NCBI GenBank assembly: GCA_014529385.2
Contig: CM043952.1
Span: 60,778,119 to 60,842,118, forward strand
DNA length: 64,000 nucleotides
Reading direction: 5' to 3'
Origin: Adiantum capillus-veneris
Taxonomy: Eukaryota; Streptophyta; Polypodiopsida; Polypodiales; Pteridaceae
Positions within the stretch are counted from its first letter, which is position 1. Each line of letters opens with the position of its first letter. The position numbers and the translations under genes were made by a program. Below the pieces are notes generated by a model. The model was not told the DNA's origin and did not search any database. It worked only from the letters and a program-made list of their open reading frames with translations. Below, piece by piece: positions 10,891-21,717 of the stretch.

Positions 10891-11888
10891 TATTTTTGAC
10901 CTCTCTCTAGTCTTTAGCAAAGTGACCCAAAAATAGGCTCGAAAAGAGGCGTTCTGCACACAAACGCATAAGAACCGCAAAAACACAACCCACACATGCG
11001 AGTTAGCAAATTTATAAAGTTTTTTTAAAAATTTTAGAAAGTCCACAATTCTCAGCCTTTTCTAGCGAGCCGTAACTCCCAAACGGTTCAAAATTTGCCC
11101 GGGGCCCTCTCACATAAAATTGTTTGTTTTGTTGAGCTCTTTGATAGTTGTGTGATGCAAAAAATCCATGTCCTACTCAGTTTGGCCAAAACTTCACCTG
11201 CAAGTTGACAATTTCTACAAAAATAGCGCACAACAACATTTTCTCACTTTTTTCGTAATCTAGGGACTGAAACGAGCATCAAAATGAAAGAATCTAAAAA
11301 AACTTGAAGAAGCAATATTTTTTCACATAATGACGACTACAATTCCTACATACAGTTGTTTCCAAATTTTGAGCTTAGCACCCTCAAAAGTGACTCCCGA
11401 GAGGTGTCCCGGGTCAAAATTTGAAACTTCACGAAAATGATTAGAATAAAGTCCTAGACTGTGGAAAAACGCTGGAATGAACAAACTTTGCTCCAAACAA
11501 AATATATATCAAAACTTTGCAAAATAAGTCCTATTACAGATGTTCAATTTTTTTTATATGTGCTTATTTGGGGATATTTTGAAAGCTTGATAAGTTAACA
11601 CATGGATTTGACAAAATGCTGATTCAAATGTATCTTAATGGCTATAATTGTGCATATCTTAAAGAGTGAACATTCCAAATCTATTTAGAACAGTTTTCAA
11701 TGAACGCATTAACTTTTTGCAGCTGCTTGCTTTAACACTTTCTTTGTATCTTATGCACATTCTCTTCCGTATCTTTTCATCATTTTATTTACCTCAAGTA
11801 TTATTCCTCCCTGTCTATCTCAAACATGACTGCTACAACGACAGCTATGCTTCATGGACGACTAATGGTGCTCATATGAATTATAGAG
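10891..11888. other. Intergenic sequence, no gene recognised
   Basis: About 1 kb with short frames only. A 75-codon plus-strand frame (11666-11893) is hydrophobic but has no family resemblance and runs into the LTR remnant at 11889. Confidence 0.5.
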
Positions 11889-12028
11889 TGTGAGACGGGT
11901 TTCTAACCTCATTCCTATCTTATTGCAGACATAGTGAGAACCACAAACATAATTGTCAATCCATGGGACGAAGCTGACTTGACTATTGCATAGAGGCTAC
12001 AAGAGGTTGTCAATCTCTAGGAAAACAA
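11889..12028 (-). repeat. Truncated 3' LTR of gypsy-B
   Basis: Starts TGTGAGACGGG and follows the first part of the gypsy-A LTR (13401 onward) through the shared ACGAAGCTGACTTGACTA and GGCTACAAGAGGTTGT words to about 12028. There it jumps directly into sequence matching gypsy-A 15640. A deletion of roughly 2.2 kb, relative to gypsy-A, removed the rest of the LTR, the polypurine tract and the end of the 3' ORF. Confidence 0.8.
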
Positions 12029-13400
12029 TGCAAGGAGGCATTAGCTACATCTAGCTACATTGGATCTTTTGTACTTACAAAGTAGTGGTTAAAAATTCAT
12101 TGGTTACTTGTGTCAGTTGTTGATCTTTGCTTTTGCATGCATTAGATAACTTTCTCAGGAGCTCTCCCAGCTCTTCCATTTCTTTATGTTATTTCTCCCT
12201 AGAAATTTGGTGTTGTTCTGCTTCATTTTTTAGCTCTTTAATCTGCCTTTGAAGATTTACAATGATGTTCATTCTATCGTCTAGCTCTCCCTGTAGAGCA
12301 TCAATGACTTTTTCCAACTTTTTAGCCTTGGCACTGTGGCTAAGTGTTGTTGTTATCCTCTTGTCTATCATCACCTGCATTTGCTTTGCATACTCATTTA
12401 CCTGCATGATGACTTCATCATTGGTTTCCCAGTCTTCAGGTTCTACCTGGGGTTGTTTAGAAGTTTCTGCCGTTTCGGTTTGTGGCTTGTTCCGTGGACG
12501 TGGTTCTACTACTTCTTCTTGAGGCTTTGCTGGTGTAACCGCTTCTTCTTCTTGAGGCTTTGTGGATGCCTCAACTTCTTTTGCTTGAGCTATTGTAGAG
12601 GAAGGTCCTGCTTCAGCTGTTTCGGCTTCCTTGGGTTGTTTGAAACTATCTTCTTCCTATTGCTCAGGTTCTTTTTCCTTTGCTGCGTCGCCTTCATTAG
12701 ATTTATCTGTTGGTGAAGGCCTTGGACTCGGCATGGGCTGATCTTATTGTTCTATAGTTGGTGAAGAGGGTCTTGGAGACATCTCTCCTTGATCAGGATG
12801 TGACTCGCTTTGTTGTGCAGCTTCTGCTTGTCTTTGCTGCTCAGCCACTTCTTCCGTTTTCTTTTCTTTGGGCTTCTAGAGCTTCTCTAATATTTAAAGC
12901 TTCTACTTCCGCATACATCTACTCGAGTAAATCTTTGGGATCCTCTAGAACCTTCTTTGAAGGGTTCTTGGTTCTTGGTTCCTTTACCTCTCTTGGACTC
13001 CATTTTTCGGGGTCTTTACCCGCAACTTGGCGGCTCCTTTCGTATATTTTCTTTTCTCTTTCAAATCTAGTCCTTTTTTGTTACGGTTCCTCTTGGTGAG
13101 CTTCCACTGCTTTCTTTTTCATTGCTTCCCTCCTTGCCCTGGTTTCTTCGTTGTCAGATATTTCATTGTTGTGGGCTTCATGGGAACTTTCTGCAGATTC
13201 CTCATCTGGTTTATATACTCTTTTTGTTGATCTAGTGGTCCATAGAGAAGGTTGAGCTGAAATGATCCATGTTCTGATCTGGGGCTGGCGGCAAGTTGTC
13301 GGCCATTCCAACATCATGATATGCTATTCTTGTTAGCACTTCTAGAGAGCCCAAATATGTGATCTTTCCCTCTTTCTTTGTGCCCTTCAGTGTTGTAAAC
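12029..13400 (-). pseudogene. gypsy-B 3' ORF, distal part (coiled coil), interrupted
   Basis: Minus-strand fragments match the coiled-coil 3' ORF of gypsy-A. 12407-12189 encodes EKVIDALQGELDDRMNIIVN, like DALQGELDDRMATIADLQRQ in gypsy-A. 13317-13081 encodes the Ser/Glu/Arg-rich stretch SDNEETRARREAMKKKAVEA. Between them, about 12410-13080, are some 650 extra bases absent from gypsy-A, reading in broken frames as Lys/Glu/Pro-rich peptide. At 13400 the ORF is cut by the gypsy-A insertion and resumes at 29555. The function of this ORF is unknown; see the gypsy-A copy. Confidence 0.75.
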
Positions 13401-14309
13401 TGTGGGACGCATGTCTAACCTCACCATCCTATCTTATTGTAGTATTAGCGAGAACCACGATTAATTTTTCAAACCATGGGACGAAGCTGACTTGACTAGT
13501 GCATAGAGGCTACAAGAGGTTGTTAATCTCTTGGAAAACAATTAACAACTCGCATCTAACTCAAGCTACACTCAAGTGACTGAAATCACCAAAAGCCAAT
13601 GGCTCATCGGCAAGCAAATCGCATCCATTACAGCATCAAATGACATCCAAACATAACAAAACCTCTAGGACAAGTTTATAAGACCTAAGCACACATGCAT
13701 ATGGCCTCAAACCCCACTTTAGGTCCAGTTCCAAAATCGCGATTATTAACAGCAGTGGATTTTTGACCTAGTCATTTTTGACCCAGAATGCATCTAAATG
13801 CTTAGCAATGATGCCCCAATACCCCGCCTATGCTTAGTTTTCGTTTTAAAAGTGTAAATTCCTAGTTATGATGAAATTAGGCCGCGGGTCGGCGACGCCA
13901 AAAGCTACGAAATACTGTGAATAGCTTACGTCAATGCGTAGAGCTCTTACCTGCGGTTGCAATGTAACAAACGCAATCGCAATGTGACAACCGGAGAGGG
14001 AGTAGGAAGCGCAAGAAGGAGAGAAGTGAGCATTGTTAGCTCACGCTGTGTATTTCTTATCCAAAAACTTATAAAAATTGTCTTTTATACCTTAGCCAAG
14101 GTTTTTAAGTGGTCAAAAGTAATAATGTGGAGTTCTACCAAAGCTGGGAATTGAATGGTTGAAACAATCTGGAAGCTTGTAGCCCCAGCTCATTATTTAC
14201 AAGGTTTATCAAGAAAACAAAAGTTACAATAGTCCCAATTTATCAAAATAATAATTGTTTTACAAAGAGAACTCCGAAAAATGGTGTACACGCTAGCTTG
14301 CTGCTAACA
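13401..14309 (-). repeat. 3' LTR of gypsy-A
   Basis: Direct repeat of 28636-29554; starts TGTGGGACGC and ends GCTGCTAACA on the plus strand. The left flank TAAAC (13396-13400) is the target-site duplication partner of TAAGC at 29555-29559. It contains the half-palindrome AAAATCGCGATTATTAAC near 13733, like the motifs of the internal spacers. Confidence 0.93.
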
Positions 14310-14326
14310 TTCCCCCCCTCCTCGCC
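14310..14326 (-). promoter_or_regulatory. Polypurine tract of gypsy-A
   Basis: On the minus strand it reads GGCGAGGAGGGGGGGAA immediately before the 3' LTR. This is the expected primer for plus-strand DNA synthesis and confirms the LTR boundary. Confidence 0.88.
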
Positions 14327-14348
14327 TGTGTCGTCCCTTGACACAGCT

Positions 14349-16610
14349 TTATGGGCTAAAGTAATCTTCGAGTTGATGGTGGGCGAGGCAGTCCTTCAGT
14401 GCCTCCACCGCTTTTTCATATCTGATTTTGCGTTCTTTGTCTGGCACTTGCAAAAACTGCATGGTGACTTTGTTTTTTAGTTCCACTGCCAAGTAGCCTA
14501 CAAATCTTGTTGTGAGGTTTCTTATCACCGGCACAAATATCTTCGTTCGCAAGGTGAAGAAGCCAGTGTAAAATGCCTCCTCAAAAGCTAGCATATTGTG
14601 CGAGGGCAGAAACATGCATCGGGCATAAAAGCCATAAAGAACTTCCTTTGAGGACTGCCCACTTAAATCATAGCAAAGACCTTTGTTCCCTTCCAAAAAT
14701 GAGAGCCAAGGGGCTCCTGTCTGCTCAGGATCATTGAAGACCTGTATGCAAGTAAGTAGCATCCTGCAGATTTTGTATAGCATTGCATAGGAGAGATCTA
14801 GCAGGCTTTTGAAGAATGTCATGGCGCCCGTTAGGGTTTTCACCATGTATTCTTTTGTTGCTTGGCCTCTCTCTCGAGCTAGCAGCCTGGGAAAATTTAG
14901 CCATGTTGGCCTCTTCTTCTGCAGTGCTTCGTGTGCTTTCCACGTCCTTACTCGCGGTACAGGACAAAATGTGGGATCTTTCCGTATGGCCGCATGTTCT
15001 CTTGTGAACAGAATCAAATATCTTGGATTCTTGTTCAGCCAGCTTAGCCTCCACTTCGGGTGGTCTTGATCTGCGCCATCTTCTTCAATATCCTTGTATA
15101 ATCTTTCCTTTACCTATAAGAGTTCAACCTTGATGAGAGGGTATGGCAGGGATTGTTGGTGCCATTGAGCATTGATTTGATTGGGAGTGAGATGTGTGAC
15201 CTTGACAGAGTGTAAAACTCTCAACTCCCAATCCATAGCTGCCTTCCATTGCTCATCTACCTCCAAGGCGATCTTCTCCTTCAGTGCATCTTCTTCAGCC
15301 TTTGACAGCTGGACCATCGTCACTGTGTCTTCCTCTGTGATTTGGACTTGAAAATCTTCTCCCCCACTCGGCTCTGCTATAGACTGCGTCTCAAAGTCAG
15401 CAAATGAGAGCGAGGGGATCTCTTTACGGAGCTCCTCCTCTTTTTAGACTCGCATGAGTTCCAGGTCTCTGCGTTGTGACTGCTCCAGCTTCAACTCCAG
15501 TTCTATTTCTTTGTTTTTCTTTTCAAGTGCTTTATACACCTCATATGTTCCCTTGATCAAGGCCACAGCTTGATTTTCTCTTAATTGCTGCAAGAAAGTG
15601 GCTTGATCATTAATTCTTTGTTCCGAATACTACAGAGATGCGTTTGCTACATCTAATTGTACTTGAATCTTCTGAGCGGACAGAGAGGTGGTAAGAAGTT
15701 CATTTGTCACTTCTGTCAGTTGCTCAACTTTCACTTTACAGGCATCAAATAACTTAGTCAGGAGGTCAACCAACTCCTCCATTTCCTTATGTTGGATGTC
15801 CCTGGCTATCTGATGTCGTTCGGCTTCAGTCTTTAGCTCTTGTACTTGCCTTTGGAGATCAGCGATAGTAGCCATTCGGTCGTCAAGCTCGCCTTGAAGA
15901 GCATCGATGCCCATTTCTAATTCTTTGGCTTTCACTTGCTTTTGAGCTGGCTCCTCTTGGTGAGCAGCCACTGCTTTCCTCTTCATCTCTTCCCGCCTAG
16001 CTCTTTTTTCTTCGTTGTCAGAGCTTTCACTGCTATGCTGCTCTGATGAACTTTCATCGGTTTTGTCACCTGATTTAAATGATCGCTTACGAGATCTGGT
16101 AGATCTTGGGGAGGGTTGAGCTGCCAAGATCCATGTGTTCTAATCCAGGGTAGGCGGTAGGTTGTCGGCCATGCCGATGGCATGATAGGCTATTCTGGTC
16201 AATACTTCCGGTGCGCCCAAGTATATTATCTTTCCCTCCTTCTTGGTGGCCTTCAATGTTGTCAACACATACTGCACGTGATCCACAAGTTGTCTGGTGG
16301 TTGACTTCAGAACTTGTGTAAAAGTGGTGGCCACGACGTGATTTGGTGTCGTGTACCTTGGTGGCTTTTTCGCCAGGAAATGGAAATGTTGGTGGTACAG
16401 ACGGGCTGGCTCTTCCACCTACTTGTGGATGAGATCAGCAAATGTAGCCGCGACTGTTTCCTTTGTAAAAGTGCCCGCTGGTTTTCTATCTCTTGTCCGC
16501 ATGGTCATCCGTTCAGTGGGCAACCTTAGTGCCTCTGCCACTATTTCCTTTGTAATTACAACCTCTACCTTATTTCCTTGGTTGCCAGGCTGCTATGGTC
16601 ACTTTTAGTG
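14349..16610 (-). pseudogene. gypsy-A extra 3' ORF: coiled-coil protein of unknown function
   Basis: A minus-strand reading of roughly 700 codons with few interruptions. It passes from an N-terminal region with EIVAEALRLPTERM and YHQHFHFLAKKPPRYTTPNH (16600-16140), through a Ser/Glu/Arg-rich linker (SSSEQHSSESSDNEEKRARR), a coiled coil (ELDDRMATIADLQRQVQELK, about 15860), to a C-terminal part (15017-14349) containing WLSFLEGNKGLCYDLSGQSS. Interruptions include stops near 15630, 15450 and 15114 and a shift near 16140. The position after integrase is where env-like ORFs sit in Athila/Tat elements, but no signal peptide or clear membrane segment is seen, so an envelope role is not supported. The true N-terminus, kept in gypsy-B at 30244, is deleted here. 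Confidence 0.6.
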
Positions 16611-17399
16611 TCATAGGTCTTCGTGCACTGCTCGGCTTCTAGGAATTTTTCTAGGGCTTTAGACTAGCTACCGGCCGTACAAAATGGATCGTTGATTAGT
16701 AAGGAACTTACCCCTGATGTCTCGTGTGAGACGGCGTTGAAAAAGGTCAATTGTGGGCTTTGGAAATGAAGCCCGAAAGAAGCCGAAATGCTCTCTCTGC
16801 AAAGCTCCAAGTGGAAATGAGGTGGTTTTAGCCTACCCTGGCTATCTATACCCGGACTTCCCGAACCAAATTTCCCCATATTCCCCCATTAGTCCTATTA
16901 GGCCGTGAAATCTATGCTAAGCTCAAAAATTTCCTAAATCGGGTTCCTGAAGCTCATTCTGCAAAAATTTTGCAGAAGTAGGCTTGGCAGCCTAATTTCG
17001 GCTTCTAGCTTCCATCTTTTGATTTTGTTGAAAATTTTTGTGCTTGTCCGCCTTATCTTTCTGATCACCATCGTGTCTTCCGTTTTTCCATCTGAGCTTT
17101 CCTACTAAATTTTTTTTTTTAACCTTTATTGGAAAAATCAAAGAAAATAGAAAAATTCTCTAAAAAAGTATTGTTTTTTGTCGGATTTCTCCATTTTTAA
17201 GCCTTCCTATCAACAAAAACGATGAAAAATACCCAAAAAGGACTATTTTTTATGATTTCTGATAGTATATACACTATTTACACTCATCGGGAAGATATTA
17301 TCAGTGGCTTTCCCCCAACTGATGAATTATAAGGGCATTATTAGGTAATTTTGCAAAAAATCACACGTTAACATGAAACTTTTTCCTCCCTCTTCAAAC
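16611..17399. other. gypsy-A spacer between integrase-side genes and 3' ORF
   Basis: Aligns with gypsy-B from about 31525, through words such as CTTACCCC and TGTGAGACG, to about 32390. The palindrome-bearing part present in gypsy-B (30245-31500) is missing. AT-rich with no gene; the short minus frame at 16879-16664 is not convincing. Confidence 0.5.
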
Positions 17400-18010
17400 A
17401 TTGTCCTTAAATACTTAGTGCTTAGTACTCTTCCACCCCTCCTAAATGGCGTTCTCCGGGATGACTGTGTTCGTGGATTGAACAATTGTGTCTATGCATA
17501 GCTGTTATTGGCTCTACCATGATATTACGATCAATGCAATTCAACTCAATATGTTGTGCAAGAGCTGGGTCTTGAGTCAATAACTCAAGGGTTTTCGATG
17601 TCGAGGTTTGCTGTTGGTATCTTCCAAAGAGCAAATCTTGTAGCCTTTGTGCTCTCTGCTTGATAGTACCATCAGGGTGTTTACGCACACTGATTGCTTG
17701 AGCTGTTGGTAACACTTTAGACGGTTGTCAAGCTTTTTCTCGCCATTGGTAGCTCGGTCTTTTCTTGGTGCACGGTTTTTGAGAGTTTGTTGAGACTTAC
17801 CTCGCCACTGTTTGATTGGTTTCGCGTTGTGTGGAGAAGATATGTGCTCCTCTTTATTTCAAACCTTTTTCATGTTAGGTTCCTTGATCATAGATGCTCG
17901 ATTCTGTGCTCGAATCATTGAACCGTCTTCTATTTCTTTGGTGAAATTTTAGGCACCCAGATCTGATTTGGTTTATCCACCACAAGTTGTGCTTTTGGTA
18001 CCCAAATTTT
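17400..18010 (-). pseudogene. gypsy-A polyprotein tail after second protease, unknown
   Basis: A minus-strand frame (17715-17422) encodes KHPDGTIKQRAQRLQDLLFG and DPALAQHIELNCIDRNIMVE. The preceding 18010-17720 is broken. The corresponding gypsy-B stretch (32400-32860) is degenerate in the same way. It probably formed the C-terminal end of the pol polyprotein. No domain is recognised. Confidence 0.35.
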
Positions 18011-18016
18011 TTTGAC

Positions 18017-18742
18017 TCATTGCATGCTACTTATAGCATTTGTTTGTCGAGGGGATGGAGAAGATTTTCTTCGTGGATTGGTCCTCTGATTGCACCTTTT
18101 CCATTCCTCTTTGCTTGGTGCAATGGGAACAATTAGTTGCCCTCCTTTAAGTGATAGCTTTAGCTGATTTGTATCCCAATCTGGTACTGCTTTGTATGTT
18201 CGCATCCAAGGAATACCAAGAATCATAGTCTCATTCATGTGTTCATCTGGCAAGCATACAAACTGATGCGTACATGAACATCCATGTACTACCACGTTCA
18301 AGTTGACCACTCCCAATGTTGGAGTCGGATTCTTGTTGCATCATTTGATTGTCATTATTCTTGCGGTCAATGCTTGACTTGTTGCTTTCTTGTATGTGGA
18401 ATAATTGACTGCATTCACTCTAGCTCATGTGTCTACCAAAGCATTGGTGCTATGATTGTTGAGTTGTACCTTGATGCGGAGATCCATTCCATCTAACCAG
18501 TCATCATCTGTTGAAACTACATCTTTAGGTAATTCCCATTGTTGATCATCTATTTCCAAAGTGTTGATGGGAATCGGTATTTGTTGATTCTTGAGAGCTG
18601 CTTTACGCTTGAGTACCCGAAGTCTAGCTTCCTCTTGGGCTTCCTCAATAACTGTTGTCGCTTCATCTTCCTTTGTTTGGCTGCATGCATTCTCTCTAGC
18701 AATTCTTTGGTTAGTGGAAAATTGTATTTCTTTAAACGACAT
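18017..18742 (-). pseudogene. Second retropepsin-like domain, C-terminal to integrase (gypsy-A)
   Basis: Two adjacent minus-strand frames read as one aspartic-protease-like fold. The first has WLDGMDLRIKVQLNNHSTNA, then LVDT, a stop and ARVNAV, where the stop is TGA in the codon expected for the Gly of a D-T-G-A active site. The second has VVNLNVVVHGCSC, then MILGIPWMRTY and PDWDTNQLKL, matching the flap-to-ILG-x-W-x-(5)-DW pattern of retropepsins. The gypsy-B copy (33300 region) reads ALIDIGA at the same place, with no stop in the motif. It follows the integrase C-terminus and probably continued the same polyprotein: EAQEEARLRVLKRKAAL lies just after the TKELLERMHAAKQRKMK end, with a frameshift between. 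A canonical protease is also present upstream at 22782-23250, so this one is extra. Confidence 0.7.
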
Positions 18743-20402
18743 CCACTAATCCATTTAGCCATTGGTTCACCATCTAAGGTTGACAATTTTACTGCTCCAC
18801 TTGGAGATACATCTTCAATGATAAATGGTCCATTTTCCTTTTTCTTAAAATTGGGAATGTATTGCTTAAGGGAATAGACTAGAATTAAGTCCCCTTTCTT
18901 GAAAATTTTGGTGATTAAGAGGGAATCAAAAAATTGTTTTTGTTTCCTCTTTTGTGCATAGATATGAGCTACAGCAGTTAGCCTTTGCTCGTCTAGCTTT
19001 TCCAAATCTTCAAGTCTTTCTGACCATTCATGTCCAATCCACTCAAGAGTTTGTGCTACCCTTAATGCCGGCAATAGAAATTCTATTGGCAGTATGGCAT
19101 CAAGACCATAAACAAGGTTAAAGGGTGTAGCATTTAAAGCTGTTTTGAATGAAACTCAATAAGCCCATAGAGCAGCGTGGAGATTCATTTCCCAGTTGGT
19201 CCTTCCTGAACTAACCACTTTGGTTAGTACTGAGCTAAGAATTTTATTTGTATGCTCAGATTGTCCGTTTGCTTGTGGGTGATAGGGAGCTAATTTGTTA
19301 TGGATAACCATAAACTCATTTAGTAGATACTCTATTACCTCATTGAGGAAATGAGTTCCCCGATCACTGAGAATCTCTATTGACAGTCCATACCTTACAA
19401 ATACATACTCATATAAGAATGTAGCAGTGTTTCTGGCATCATTCTTTTGAGTCGCTTTAGCCTCGGCCCATTTGGTCAAATAGTCCGTAGTACAATGATA
19501 TATTGAGCTTGTGTTCTATAAGCAGGTGGGTGTATCGGTCCAACAAAATCTATACCCCATTTTGCGAAGGCTTTGGCCCCCATCATTGGTCTTAAGGGCA
19601 TGCTGTCTACACGTGTTGGCATTTTTGCTCGTTGACAAGCATCACACCTTCGAACATATTCTTTGGCATCTGCAAAAAGTGTTGGCCACCATATGCCTGC
19701 CATCAAGATTGCTCTTGCGGTGGTCTCACTAGAAAAGTGACCTCCAGCTAATCCAGCATGTGCTTGTTCTATAATCGGAATATAATCGTTTTCATTTTCA
19801 CAAAGACGCAAATGTTGATCTTTACCTTGCCGATATAATTGGTTCACAATGAGAGCATAGTCTCTTGCTTCCGTTTCAATTGCTCTTTGACGGCGTTTAC
19901 TAATATCCTCAGGAAATGTTCGACTTGATAAGTAAGTAACCAGATAGTTACTCCACTTAGGAACAGGTGACATTTGAAACAATGTTACATGAGGAATGGG
20001 TTGTTGTTTCTGACATTGAGGGCAATCTCTTACAAAATATCAAACATCTCTCCTCATAGTCGGCCAAAATACTCCAAGTCTTAAGATTCGTTGCATAGTT
20101 TGGTCTTCCGCAAAGTGAAGTCCTACTACGGTAACATGTGCTTGACTTAGGTACCGATCCCTCTCTTCAAGGTTAATGCATAAAAGCAATATCCCGTCTG
20201 GATTTCTTTTATATAGCCTCCCAGCTAGTAATTGATACGTAGCCGATTGCTCGATTAAATCAAATGTGATAGGGAGTGGTGAATCCACTTGAGCTATCGT
20301 CATTAATGACACAATTTTTTCCGACCATCTTGGTATCATTTCCACGGAGAACAAATAGGCATCTGGTAGATCATCATCTACCCCTTTAGGTGATTCCCGC
20401 AA
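18550..20402 (-). pseudogene. gypsy-A integrase with two tandem H2C2 zinc modules
   Basis: The first module (20402 to about 19990) has YQLLAGRLYKRNPDG, AHVTVVGLHFAEDQTMQRIL, VFWPTMRRD and, after a stop near 20040, CPQCQ. The second (19982 to about 19620) repeats the pattern: YALIVNQLYRQGKDQ, AHAGLAGGHFSSETTARAIL, WWPTLFADAKEYVRRCDACQ. The catalytic core follows with D (WGIDFVGP, about 19555), D (SDRGTHFLNE, about 19355) and E (GQSEHTNKIL, about 19260), interrupted by a stop near 19476. The C-terminal region (19074-18550) holds the GPFIIEDVSPSGAVKL module; no chromodomain is seen. The enzyme would insert cDNA into the genome. Stops and shifts make this copy inactive. The module duplication is shared with gypsy-B. 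Confidence 0.88.
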
Positions 20403-21100
20403 AATTGTTGATGTGTAGTGCCTTTCTTAACAACCACAGTGAAATCAAATTCAAGAAGAATGATGAACCATCTCCCTATTCTCCCTATGATGCATGGTTT
20501 GTTGACCGAATATAACAAAGCTTGGTGGTCCACAAAGAACACAAACTTGTTGGCCAATAGGTAATGTCTATACTTTTTAACGGCATAGATCATTCCTAGT
20601 CCTTCTCTTTCAGTGGTGGTGTAATTCTTTTCTGCCATATTTAATTGTCGGCTAGCATAAGAAATAGGAAAGTCAATTTTCCCATCTCCTAGTTGGGCTA
20701 GTATACAACCAATAGCAAAGTTGGGCTATTGGTTGTATACTAGTTGGGCTAGTATACAACCAATAGCAAAGTTTGAAGCATCTACGGGCACGTGGAATAC
20801 TTTATCCCAATCGGGTGCTTTCAATATTGGAGCTGAGGTGAGAGCTTTTTTAAGCATCATGAAGGATTCTTCACATGCCTCGGTCCATTCAAAGTGCGTA
20901 ATCAAGCTATACATGGGTTTTGCAATTATAGCATACATGTAGATGAACCGTCGGTAATATCCACAATGTCCCATGAAGGCTTGTACCCCTTTGACTACTG
21001 TTGGTCTAGGCAAATCAGCAATGACATGAATCTTTTCAATATCGGTAGCTATGCCATTTTTAGACACTATATGTCCAAAAATTTTCCCTTGTCTTCCCAT
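20378..21100 (-). pseudogene. gypsy-A RNase H
   Basis: Follows the RT directly. Visible features are LPRPTVVKGVQAFMGHCGYY and RRFI (connection region, about 20960), KAPDWDKVFHVPVDASNFAI (first catalytic D, about 20790), TTTEREGLGMIYAVKKYRHY (catalytic E, about 20600) and FVFFVDHQALLY (D, about 20535), then the VVVKKGTTHQ end. It would degrade the RNA strand during reverse transcription. A local inverted duplication at 20694-20772 breaks the frame between the first D and the E. Confidence 0.88.
20694..20772. repeat. Local inverted and direct duplication inside RNase H
   Basis: The word CTAGTATACAACCAATAGC occurs, followed by its reverse complement GCTATTGGTTGTATACTAG, then the first word again. 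Gypsy-B has a single copy at the same place (about 35690). It looks like a templated insertion during replication or repair and explains the frame disruption. Confidence 0.85.
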
Positions 21101-21696
21101 AATGTGTGCTTTTCAGGGTTTAAGCAAATCCTGTAAAGTCTACATTTCTCAAATACCTTTTTGAGGTGTTCAAAATGATCAACCCGGATTGACGAATGTA
21201 CGCATAAATCATCCATGTATACTTCCAAGAATTTCCGAAGATACTCTTTGAAAGCATGGCTCATCAATCTCCGAAATGTGGTTGGAGCATTAGTTAACCC
21301 AAACGGCATAACCCGATAGGCAAATATACCCCATTCTGTTGTAAAATCAGTTTTGTGCTGATCTTTTGGGTCAACCAAAAGTTGATTGTATCCCGAAAAA
21401 CCATCTAGGAAGTTGTAAGCTTCTTTTCCTGCCACTCGTTCTAAAACATGCTCCGTTATCGGAAGAGGAAAGTTGTCTCTAATGGTAGCTGCATTCAGTT
21501 TTTTGAGATTAACGCACACTCGTAATTTCCCATTCTTCTTAGGTACTACCACAATAGGGGACACCCAATCAGTGTTTTCAATTTCGTAAATGAATTCAGC
21601 TTCCTTTAGTTTTTCAATCTCTTCTTTGATCTTCCTAGAAAATGTTTCATTATAAGTGTATGGTCTCTGTCTACTTGGTTTTGCATCATCTCTCAT
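21067..21696 (-). CDS. gypsy-A reverse transcriptase domain (part of broken pol)
   Basis: An open stretch of about 209 codons covers most of a Ty3/gypsy RT: YTYNETFSRKIKEEIEKL, SPIVVVPKKNGKLRVCVNL, FPLPITEHVLERVAG, FLDGFSGYNQLLVDP, KTDFTTEWGIFAYRVMPFGL, TNAPTTFRRLM, the catalytic EVYMDDLCVHS (about 21215) and HLKKVFEKC, to CLNPEKH. Both aspartates of the Y-M-D-D box and the D of LDGFSGYNQ are present, so the domain itself could be functional. It is part of a polyprotein interrupted by stops on both sides; the Met used is internal. It would copy the element RNA into cDNA from the tRNA primer. Confidence 0.93.
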   Translation of the reverse strand: MRDDAKPSRQRPYTYNETFSRKIKEEIEKLKEAEFIYEIENTDWVSPIVVVPKKNGKLRVCVNLKKLNAATIRDNFPLPITEHVLERVAGKEAYNFLDGFSGYNQLLVDPKDQHKTDFTTEWGIFAYRVMPFGLTNAPTTFRRLMSHAFKEYLRKFLEVYMDDLCVHSSIRVDHFEHLKKVFEKCRLYRICLNPEKHTLWEDKGKFLDI

Positions 21697-21717
21697 GGGT
21701 ATAGTATGTTGACAGAT

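Noticed and set aside
14349-16610. Gypsy 3' ORF as a retroviral-type envelope gene
   Set aside because: No signal peptide, cleavage site or clear transmembrane segment is visible; only the position is suggestive.
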